A stretch of DNA of 64,000 nucleotides. It comes from Arbacia lixula (lineage: Eukaryota > Echinodermata > Echinoidea > Arbacioida > Arbaciidae). Each line of letters begins with the position of its first letter. Positions within the stretch are counted from its first letter, which is position 1. Of the stretch, positions 22,746-34,700 are shown one piece after another. The stretch is taken from the NCBI GenBank assembly GCA_963669155.1, contig OZ022585.1:25625213-25689212 (forward strand). Reading direction: 5' to 3'. The translations under genes and the position numbers were made by a program. The notes beneath the pieces are model-generated. The model saw only the letters and a list, made by a program, of their open reading frames with translations. It made no database searches and was not told the DNA's origin.

Positions 22746-25700
22746 AAACAAACTAGCCTGTTTACATGCATAAATCAGTTTGTATCTAGAACTTTTGAAT
22801 GTGTGAGGGGATGAATTTCATTTACACATCACTGCCAAAATATGACAGAGGCAGTTTGAGGTATTGTGTTCTATTCTTCCAGAGTGTTTTTGGAAAGGTT
22901 ATATCACATGTTGGTAGTTAATGCGGTGATATCTCAAGTGCCAAAGAGATTAATTACTACTATATTCTGCTGTATACCACTGTGTTTGTCAAGATATTGT
23001 CAAGTATCAGCAGTCTGTAGTGAATTGCTTTAGTACGATGTATATAAATAGAGTATGGTGTGATAATGAAAGGCTCCTTGAAGAAAGATTCTTGCATGAT
23101 AAGAAGCAAAGAAGCAGATTCATGGTTCACCATGTGTTTGGACTGTTGGGTGTTTCTATGGGAAGAGCTGTGGAAAGAGCTGCTTAGAGAGCTAGTGAAA
23201 AAAAGAGAGAATTAAGAATGGAGAGGATGAGAATTAGAGTATTCTTTCAGAGATTTTAGTTCTGGAAAGAGCTTCACATAATTTTGTTCAGTCAGTTTCA
23301 AGTCCTATGATTGGGAGGGAATTAGTTCTTATTCAGTATATTCTTCTATTTTTTCTGTGGATTTTACAAAATCATATTTTGGGGGGCTGCAAAAGGGCTG
23401 CCCTGTCTACATGGCATCAGTGAATGGGAAATCCTTCTGGACTTGGACGTTTCTTGCTGCCTTTCTGTATCTTTGGGTTGCTTGACCACATGTAGGCCAG
23501 TAGCTGGTCACCTGGCTGGACTCAAGGCTAAGTGACCGCTGGCTATGTAGACCTTCTTCTGATGAGTCAGGCACGGTCTGGTCAAGCCTTAGAGAACTGA
23601 TGATAATGAAATTAGTAAAACGGGATGTAGGGGATTATATTTTCAGCCTTAATGCTTGCCCCCCTTTTTGGGGTTACTTATGAATAAACATTGAGTCAAT
23701 AATTTTTTAATGATTATGTTAATCTTTAGCTTTGGTGAGTGTCTTGTGTGCAGGGATTAGTGCTTCTCCTTATTTGAAGATTGTAACTGGGTGTGTAGGA
23801 TTTGTTCTTGGTCTTTTGATCCATAATGGTGCTTTTTTGCCTGCAGAAAAGTGTTAGAAGCAATGAGAAACTTTAATTCTGCAAACTTTTATTTGCAGCG
23901 TGTCTGCAGATATCGTTAGTGACAGAACTTTATTAGGAATCGGGTAAAGTTCTCATCTCTTGATGGGCAGACACATTGAGCCCACTAAAACATGTCAACA
24001 TCCTAACGGGTTCCAAAGCAGACCACAAAACTTTCAACGAGTTCAGAAGGGAAATGAGCTCTCTAGACACATCAATAACAAAGATGGATGCCTAACCAGG
24101 GACAAATTGGAGTTTCCTCCCAGACCCTAATGTGATTTTGACATTTTAAGGATCCAAGATCCAGCCAAAGATAATGCAGTGCATTGTAACACTTGATTGA
24201 AGAATTATGGGAGTTCTGATGCGAGTCCACATTTTACCATCTGGTGTCATTCTTCATGTCATAGTGGTTCTTTTAAAAGTCTTTAAGTCTCTAAGTTCTT
24301 ACCTTACTGTGCCTTGAAAACTCTATTGGCTAACCTATCAATTTCATGCCAATGATAATGAGAGAGTTTTAAAGACATTTTTGGCACGTTTTATGTACAT
24401 TCATTTGAATGAAATAAAAGGTGTATGCAATGACATGGTAAGCTGGGCTGATTGTCCAAACTGGCAACAATGAATGTTAGAACTTACACTGTGTGTAATT
24501 GAATTACTTGCCTCTGTGTCTAGAAAAGAAATCATTTTCCTGCAATTCCTACAGAAATCTAAGTATTGAATAGACTGTTCTGTGTATTTTACACAGCTGC
24601 TTCTTTTAACATATTTTTGAGAAAACTGTTAATAATCATGATGATATGCTTTAATGTGAGCTTGTAGTAGTAATTTTATACCATCTAAACCATCTAAAAA
24701 AACAATCAAAATAAGTTTAGAAGATCTTTCTAAATATTCGCTTGTCTCGCAATGTAAGGTCAACATGGAATCTAAAAAGATCACAACCGTTCAATGCACC
24801 GCTGCAACACTTCGTCAGGTGTGATACAAAAATGTACTTGTAGTTTTTTGCATCACTCCTGATGAAGCGTTGCAGTAGCGAACGAAATGTGATCTTAATG
24901 GATTCCTTGTTGACCTTACATTGCGAGACATACGAATATCACTAGCAATTATATCCGCAATGAGTAGCATATTAAGCATTAACTTTCTAAATGTTAAAAG
25001 AGCATTGTAGTTACACATTAACATTTCTGGCAAGTGTATAATTCACTGTTGAAATGAACTATGATTGCATAAGTACACATGTATTACTCAAAACTATTCA
25101 AGTAATGATTGCATAAAAAATATCCTATTTGTCCGGTATATTTGCAGCTTGCTCGTCTGCGTTTGCAAGGCAGCATGGGAAGGATGACACTCTGAGGCTG
25201 CTCCGCTCACAGAGCCAGAAGCTGGAGGACCAAATCGATCAAGTAAGTATGTCTTGCCCATCATAGCGCCAAGCTAGACAAGGCTCAAGTAAGTATGGCT
25301 TGCCCGTCATAGCGCCAAGCTAGACAAGGCTTATTGCCTGAGTACACATAGCATTGACTCATGGTACTGCGGGGTGAAATTGCTAAGGGTTTCATCTGAT
25401 TGGAGAATAAGACTTTGAACATGCTTTTTACATAATCAGGAGATTGACCCGTCAGTTTAGAAAGAATTCAGTTCAATATATATTGCTGTTTAGTAATGAG
25501 ATTGATTGATCAATTGTTCAGAAAATAAGCAAAGCATAACATGAATATTGAATTCAATTAACACAAATCTGTTTGATTAAGGACAAAATGCAATATTTTC
25601 TTTTTTGGTTTAATCATTTCTTTCTCATTACATTTGGTTACTATCTAACACATTCTTTAATGTGTCAAATTCTTCAGTTGTATTCATATACAATGCTACA

Positions 25701-28700
25701 CATTCTTAAGCAGCATTTTACTACTGATATACCATGGTACATTGATTAAACCGCTCAGCATTTAAGGCCTGCAAAGTGGAACACTCCCTTTAAATTCCAT
25801 GATAACAACAGGAAATAACAGCGTGCCTTGCGTTTCACAAGATTCCTTCCCTCTGTGCTGGGCTAATTGTTCTTCAATGAGCGGCCATTGTGACCAGGAA
25901 GTAACAGCCCGTTGCCATCTCTCGCAGCTCTCACAAGTCCCTCTCAGCTCTCACGAGTCCCTCTCAAGACCCAAGGCTGATAATTAATGGCAGGCCACTC
26001 ATCGTGTAGCTAGCTAGTTTCTCTGACAAATTATACACTGCAGTGTAGGCTTCAGACACTAAAGTTATATTTGACAGCTAAGAGGTTTTTTGGGGGGGTT
26101 GAATTCAAAATATTGCCTCCATAAAGATGTATGTAAATAGTATGTTAGATTGAGATAAGACTAGGAAATTAGTTTAATGGAACTGCATGCACTGCATTGG
26201 AATATGATATTGATCTAATTATATTCATGTTATTCTTCCTATTCCTCTATCATCCTCACACTTCTCATTTCCCCCTCTTGCTCATTATTATTCTCTTCAT
26301 TCTCTTGCTCTTTATTCATCTCCTCTTTCTTTCCTTTGTTTTCTTCCACTTCTACATTTTCCTTTCCTCCTCCTTCTTCCCCACTTCTTATTCCCCTCCT
26401 GCTCTGTTTCTCATTCCTCTCACTTTCTTCTTCATCTTCTTTCTCATTTTGCTCTTCCTTTTCTACCTTCTCCTCTGTCTTCTTATTCTATTATGCAGGA
26501 AAACAAAACCAAAAAGATGGCTGAGCTTCAGTTGATGACGGTTTCTGATGCTAAAAACAGACTTGCCATAGTTAATCAGGTATGATGCAAGCACATTGCT
26601 CTCTTTCCACTTCATAATGCTAAGTTTTACATATCACAAGATACTGATTTTTTTTTTATTATTCCATTTCCATCCTAATTGTGTAATAAATAAATTCTTC
26701 ATCATGAATTGTAACTGCTGGACTGTCAAGCTTGCTAAACACTTACCAACCTGTTTCTGCTTTGCTTAGATTTGCCTGTTTGAGCAGAATGGAAGATTAA
26801 AGCTAAGGGTAGAACTCTACCTAGAATGCATGCTGAATACAGAAAAAATAAGCATATATATATATATATATATATCAAGATTTAAATCATGAAATCAATT
26901 TCTGAGATAATGTTAACTCAATAACCTTCAGCTTAATGATGACATCAATGTTGATCTTAACATCAATATTAATAGTAATCTTGTGCTTAATCCTTATCTT
27001 GATCCTACATGTAATTCTTATCTCTGCCTTTAATCTGTATAAGAATCTCCATCTTAATCTTAATCCTAATTCTGTTCAGATCTGCCAATGGGAGCAGAAT
27101 GTTGAGAAGCTGCAGCTGGAGCTGTACCGTCTGCGTTGCTATGGTGCGTCGCTCCAGGGTACTGAGCTGCCTAACCCTAAGACCCTGTTAGCCTGTGTAG
27201 GCAAACAGACTAAGGCTACCCTGGGGAGACTCGGCATCTTCTCAGTCTCATCCTTCCATGCCCTGGTCAGCGCTCGCAACCCTGCAGGCATCCAGGGACG
27301 CTTCACAAGACCCAAGTCCAAGAAGCAGAAGTCATTTGTGAGTTGACAAATCAAGATGCGTCATATGAAATACACCTAGAGGCATAATGAGACAATTCTC
27401 TTGCTTGATAATGTGCAACAATAAAAAGACCAGCCTGCACTTGGTCTTCAGCAGCCAAGGTGTTGCAGATGTTACCAGGCTTTTGTGCTTAACCACACAT
27501 GCAATGAAAATACCTGTCTGGTCCTAGCTATACAAATCTTCAAAGTAACATATGTATAAACTATCTAATCTCAATTCAGAATTAATTCGCAAAATTGCTT
27601 TTTTACAGTTTATATTTACTCAAACTTAGGAATGACATAGTTAGTCATGTAGTGATTCTGGGTACAGGTGAAAGATACGCAAGTATAAATCAATTACATG
27701 AGTAGTAGGAAAAAGTGATATTTGAAATCATTACATGCATGAGAATGTTCAATATGCAAACTGACATGTACAGTATTACCTCAATTTTTAGGCTTATAAT
27801 CTCTTGACATCATTTAAGAAGATCTTAAGTAGAAACAGGCTGTAAACAATGTGTCAAATAACTAAATGTACCTTACAAGCTAAATACAAATGTGTGAATA
27901 AAAATATACATTACATGATAAATATGGTATAAAGTATGGTTAAGTTCATCTCAGAATATGAGCGTGCTACTTTTTGTTTAATAGTTTAAATCATATATGA
28001 CTCCATTCATGTTCATGCATAGTTTCTGTCCTTGTCTGCACAGTTTGGCACGCTGAAGAGGAACAAAGACAAGTCCTTAACAACCCACAATGGAGATGCC
28101 TCATCAACGTAAGTAGTTGGTCTGCAATGCTTTGTTATTAAGGTCCTAGGCCTGATTAGTCAATCTCTTGGATATTCATGAAGTATTTTTCATAATATGT
28201 AACCAAATATGGCATTGTAATTACTCATGAAACGACATTGATCAAGTTAGAGCACTATCTACATTAATTATACCTCTTATTTCTTCCCTTTGTGTCATTC
28301 CTCTAGATTGTGGTAAGATAGAAGATATATCATTGTGAGAGGATTATTTCAAATTAAATCAATGGTAGATGAAAGTTCTACAGAAAGGAAGTGAAATGAA
28401 AGTTCTTAGCTAGATTTTTGGTTAACGAATACACCCCTCTACTTTAAACAAACGTCATATGCACATGAACTAACATTTAAAGCAAGATGTTCACATTGGT
28501 CTAAGACTAAGCCAAGCCCATGTTCCTGTCCTGTGTGTGTAGGTCTAAGACTAAGCCAATCCATTGTTCCTGTCCTGTATGTGTAGGTCTAAGACTAAGC
28601 CAAGCCCTTGTTCCTGTCCTGTGTGTGTAGGTCTAAGACTAAGCCAAGCCCTTGTTCCTGTCCTGAGTGTGTAGGTCTAAGACTAAGCCAAGCCCTTGTT

Positions 28701-31700
28701 CCTGTCCTGTGTGTGTAGGTCTAAGACTAAGCCAAGCCCATGTTCCTGTCTTTTGTGTGTGTGTGTAGGTCTAAGACTAAGCCAAGCCCTTGTTCCTGTC
28801 CTGTGTGTGTAGGTCTAAGACTAAGCCAAGCCCATGTTCCTGTCTTTTGTGTGTGTGTGTGTAGGTCTAAGACTAAGCCAATCTCTTGTTCCTGTCTTTT
28901 GTGTGTAGGTCTAAGACTAAGCCAAGCCCTTGTTCCTGTCCTGTGTGTGTAGGTCTAAGACTAAGCCAAGCCCTTGTTCCTGTCCTGTGTGTGTAGATCT
29001 AAGACTAAGCCAAGCCCATGTTCCTGTCATTTGTGTGTGTGTGTGTAGGTCTAAGACTAAGCCAATCCCTTGTTCCTGTCCTGTGTGTGTAGGTCTAAGA
29101 CTAAGCCAATCCCTTGTTCCTGTCCTGTGTGTGTAGGTCTAAGACTAAGCCAAGCCCTTGTTCCTGTCCTGTGTGTGTAGGTCTAAGACAAGCCAAGCCC
29201 TTGTTCCTGTCCTGTGTGTGTAGGTCTAAGACTAAGCCAAGCCCTTGTTCCTGTCCTGTGTGTGTAGGTCTAAGACTAAGCCAAGGCCTTGTTCCTGTCC
29301 TGTGTGTGTAGGTCTAAGACTAAGCCAAGCCCATGTTCCTGTCTTTTGTGTGTGTGTGTAGGTCTAAGACTAAGCCAATCCCTTGTTCCTGCCTTGAGTG
29401 TGTAGGTCTAAGACTAAGTCAAGCCCATGTTCCTGTCCTGTGTGTGTGTAGGTCTAAGACTAAGCCAAGCCCTTGTTCCTGTCCTGTGTGTGTAGATCTA
29501 AGACTAAGCCAATCCCATGTTCTTGTCCTGTGTGTGTAGGTCTAAGACTAAGCCAATCCCTTGTTCCTGTCTTTTGTGTGTGTGTAGGTCTACCCCTGTC
29601 GCTGGTGACCAGGATGACTTGGACCAGGACTTCCTGGATGACGCAGGGGACTATGAGGAGAATCAGCAGGTAGGTTAGCAGAGATGCCGACCAGAAGATT
29701 CTATCATATTAAGTATGATTACACATGTAAAATATGACAGTATGAAACGATTTCCTGACTTTCTGTCATTGTCCTGTTTTTGTCGTCTACGGCTTTCCAT
29801 ATGTCGCACAGATATGTGTATCCTCGATTAAGTGTATGCAGTTTGTGTAATGTGTAGTGCGCATGCGCAAGTTAACCATTATTGTTGCAATCAATACGGG
29901 GTGAAAAGAGTTAAGAGAAGATGAAAGAGCAAACATTTCACTTGCCCATTCTTACCAGTCATACATTTTTCAAACATTTTCTGGCCCGGGGCCAGCAGGC
30001 CAGTGGTCATGTTCAGTTTTCGTGAAGATCTGATTTTTCTCTCAAAAATCTGACTTTTAGGATATTCAATCCAATTTTTTGTGTCAAGTGATTGGCATCT
30101 CTGGGTCAGCCCATCCCAAGCCAGACCTCTCCTATATTTACTAGCCCACCTTCTGTACTTTCATTCTTACTTCCGCTGCTCCTCTAGACCCTTCAAATTC
30201 AAGGTTTAAGATTTTGTTGCAATTTTCAGTAAGTGCTGGTATGGTACACTGAACACCTGTAGAAATGTGAAGTTGTGTTATCTTGATGACAATCATTCTT
30301 GTCCTGCTTTGTAGGCCTATGACGAGGAAACCATCGCCAGTCACAATGACTCGACTGCCTCTGACCAGCTGAGTGAGGGCGTGCTAGTCAAGGTGCTGTT
30401 GCCTGGTGACCAGAGCTCCATGGTAACAGTCAAGCAGGGCATGACTGTTCAGGATCTTCTCATCAGCAGCTGCACGGTAAGACATCGCCACGGGAACTCG
30501 GGTCACGACTCTCGTGTTCGTTACATCACACCCAAATTCTTGACTTTTTCTATCTGTGTTGAAGTAAAAAACCACAAAGAGAATCAGTTGCTTATAAAAC
30601 CTCCTAAGTTATTTAATGTCATTGACATTCTGATATAAGTCAACACAGTTTCAGCAATATCATAACTTAGCATGGTCTTTAAATTACGTTTTTTAATACA
30701 TTGTATTGAAGCAAATGAACAACACAATTTCAAATTCAATTATAATACAACAATAGAAGCAAAAACCAACCAACTAAGAGCACAAAAAGTCATAGAAATG
30801 ATAAATTACCAAAACTTCACCTCAGTACACTAGGAGCTATTGAGTACCACGCTGATGTAAAATCTGACAGCCCAAGCACAAATTTGTTAACATCATGTTT
30901 TAGGGGAGATTATCACCGGTGTTTGTGTTTGCATCACTCTATATTCTGCCAGAATCGCAAGATGGATTATCATAACTACTACGTGCGGTTCAAGCAGGCA
31001 TTGAGGTACGGAGCCAGCTACACCATCCCTGACAAGATGGCTATGCTTGTGGATGAGGTGAGCACTCTATGAAACTTTAACTCATCCTGTCTCAGAGGAT
31101 AAACTACGTTTTTTTTTTTTTTTTTTGGGGGGGGGAGGGGTCATGTAAACAGACAAAATTATTTTGAATATCATAACACAATGGAAATTTTGCCATCAAA
31201 GGAATACATTTAATTTCAGGCCTTTGGTTCCCCGTTCCCATCTTTCACTCCCCCTCTATCTCTCTCTTCTCTCTCTATCTCTCTGTCTCTCTCCCTCTCT
31301 CCGTCTCTCTCTGTCTCTCTGTCTCTCTCCATCTCTCTCTTTCTCTCATTCTGTCACTCTTTCTCTATACTGATATCTATTGATGTCCTGATCTCTAAAG
31401 CCTTAAAACTTGATTTATTTACTGTGATCCTCACATGGACAAAGCTTCCGTAGGTATGACAAAATCTGCAAAATGTTTTTTACAGAGCTTGATTTTCTGT
31501 TGTCTACACAGATTGTATTTGAGACATGTCTTTATCTATGTACCTACATGCAACAGCCAAGCTATTTTGACCTTGATTATCATTGTGTTTTCTCCTCTTG
31601 TGTTTGTCACAGAAATATGATGAGATTGAGATCTGCAGTAAGAGCATTCATCAGGTGGAGCTGTACAAAGTGGATGAAGACGTGTCCTTTGGTGAGTCAA

Positions 31701-34700
31701 GGAATCATCATGGAGGGTTGCCATGCGTATAGGGTCTTTAAAGAATGCTCTTGTATTATTGGGGACAACATGAAGAGAAATGCTCTTGTGTTATTGGGGA
31801 CAGCATTAAGAGAAATGCTCTTGTGTTATTGGAGACAGCATTAAGAGAAATGCTCTTGTGTTATTGGGGACAGCATTAAGAGAAATGCTCTTGTGTTATT
31901 AGGGACAGCATTAAGAGAAATGCTCTTGTGTTATTGGGGACAGCATTAAGAGAAATGCTCTTGTGTTATTGGGGACAGCATTAAGAGAAATGCTCTTCTG
32001 TTATTGGGGACAGCCTTAAGAGAAATGCTCTTGTGTTATTGTGGACAGCATTAAGAGAAATGCTCTTGTGTTATTGGGGACAGCATTAAGAGAAATGCTC
32101 TTGTGTTATTGGGGACAGCATTAAGAGAAATGCTCTTGTGTTATTGGGGACAGCATTAAGAGAAATGTTCTTTTGTTATTGCGGACAGCATTAAGAGAAA
32201 TGCTCTTGTGTTATTGGGGACAGCATTAAGAGAAATGCTCTTGTGTTATTGCGGACAGCATCAAGAGAAATGTTCTTGTGTTATTGGGGACAGCATTAAG
32301 AGAAATGCTCTTGTGTTATTGCGGACAGCATTAAGAGAAATGCTCTTGTGTTATTGCGGACAGCATTAAGAGAAATGCTCTTGTGTTATTAGGGACAGCA
32401 TTAAGAGAAGTGCTCTTGTGTTATTGGAGACAGCATTAAGAGAAATGCTCTTGTGTTATTGCGGACAGCATTAAGAGAAATGCTCTTGTGTTATTGGGGA
32501 CATCATTAAGAGAAATGCTCTTGTGTTATTGGGGACAGCATTAAGATAAATGCTCTTGCGTTATTGGGGACAGCATTAACAGAAATGCTCTTGCGTTATT
32601 GGGGATAGCATTAAGAGAAATGCTCTTGTGTTATTGGAGACAGCATTAAGAGAAATGCTCTTGTGTTATTGGGGACAGCATTAAGAGAAATGTTCTTGTG
32701 TTATTGGAGCCAGCATTAAGAGAAATGCTCTTGTGTTATTGGGGACAGCATTAAGAGAAATGCTCTTGTGTTATTGGGGACAGCATTAAGAGAACTGCTC
32801 TTGTGTTATTGGGGACAGCATTAAGAGAAATGCTCTTGTGTTATTGGGGACAGCATTAAGAGAAGTGCTCTTGTGTTATTGGGGACAGCATTAAGAGAAA
32901 TGCTCTTGTTTTATTGGGGACAGCATTAACAGAAATGCTCTTGCGTTATTGTGGACAGCATTAAGAGAAATGCTCTTGTGTTATTGGGGACAGCATTAAG
33001 AGAAATGCTCTTGTGTTATTGCGGACAGCATTAAGAGAAATGCTCTTGTGTTATTGGGGACATCATTAAGAGAAATGCTCTTGTGTTATTGGGGACAGCA
33101 TTAAGATAAATGCTCTTGCGTTATTGGGGACAGCATTAACAGAAATGCTCTTGCGTTATTGGGGATAGCATTAAGAGAAATGCTCTTGTGTTATTGGAGA
33201 CAGCATTAAGAGAAATGCTCTTGTGTTATTGGGGACAGCATTAAGAGAAATGTTCTTGTGTTATTGGAGCCAGCATTAAGAGAAATGCTCTTGTGTTATT
33301 GGGGACAGCATTAAGAGAAATGCTCTTGTGTTATTGGGGACAGCATTAAGAGAACTGCTCTTGTGTTATTGGGGACAGCATTAAGAGAAATGCTCTTGTG
33401 TTATTGGGGACAGCATTAAGAGAAGTGCTCTTGTGTTATTGGGGACAGCATTAAGAGAAATGCTCTTGTTTTATTGGGGACAGCATTAACAGAAATGCTC
33501 TTGCGTTATTGTGGACAGCATTAAGAGAAATGCTCTTGTGTTATTGGGGACAGCATTAAGAGAAATGCTCTTGTGTTATTGGGGACAGCATTAAGAGAAA
33601 TGCTCTTGTGTTATTGGGGACAGCATTAAGAGAAGTGCTCTTGTGTTATTGGGGACAGCATTAAGAGAAATGCTCTTGTTTTATTGGGGACAGCATTAAC
33701 AGAATTGCTCTTGCGTTATTGTGGACAGCATTAAGAGAAATGCTCTTGTGTTATTGGGGACAGCATTAAGAGAACTGCTCTTGTGTTATTGTGGACAGCA
33801 TTAAGAGAACTGCTCTTGCGTTATTGGGGACAGCATTAAGAGAAATGCTCTTGTGTTATTGGGGACAGCATTAAGAGAAGTGCTCTTGTGTTATTGGGGA
33901 TAGCATTAAGAGAAATGCTCTTGTGTTATTGGGGACAGCATTAAGAGAAGTGCTCTTGTGTTATTGGGGACAGCATTAAGAGAAATGCTCTTGTTTTATT
34001 GGGGATAGCATTAAGAGAAATGCTCTTGTGTTATTGGGGACAGCATTAAGAGAAATGCTCTTGTGTTATTGGGGACAACATGAAGAGAAATGCTCTTGTG
34101 TTATTGGAGACAGCATTAAGAGAAATGCTCTTTTAGCCTGCCCCTCACTCACCAGGGACAGTAACTTTCTGCGATCGCGCAAAACACACAGAATTCACAG
34201 AAATAACCTTTTGAAGCTGTAAGTGTGTTTTGAAATGATAATTCACAGAAAAAACTGACTGAAGCTAGAAGCTAAAAGAAATAGAAGAAACCCCCAAAAT
34301 TGAAGATACTTAGTATAGCATATGATATAGTCATTTCTGTATCGTGACATCGCACAGATGACTGATTCTGATATTCTCTCTGTTTGGTTTCTGATCCCAT
34401 CAGGTCTGTCACTGGAAGCTGAGCTAGGAGATGATGTAGAGCAAGAGGACCAGCTTTGTGTCTTCATCAGCTCCCTGGAGTCAGGGGGTCTAGCTAAACA
34501 CCAAGGTGGGTCTCTCTCAACCCTAGGCAGGAGAGAGGGGTGTTGTAGTGGGTGTGGTGAGGGGGAGGGGTTGCTAGGAGATGATGTAGAGCAGGAGAAC
34601 TAGCTTTGTGTCTTCATCAGCTCTCTGGAGTCAGGGGGTCTAGCTAAACACCAAGGTGGGTCTCTCTCAACCCTAGGCAGGAAAGAGGGGTGGTGTAGTG

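Larger units (their letters stand above)
21263..24732. other. TIAM1: Long intron stretch without exons
   Basis: Part of the 9.2-kb intron between 15972 and 25148. Apart from the GA microsatellite at 22695-22741 and one inverted satellite monomer at 24310-24370, no exon, known repeat family or RNA gene could be supported. Confidence 0.6.

Noticed and set aside
28496-34135. CRISPR-like regular arrays (35-bp and 44-bp units)
   Set aside because: The units are directly adjacent with no unique spacers, and the context is an intron of an animal gene.
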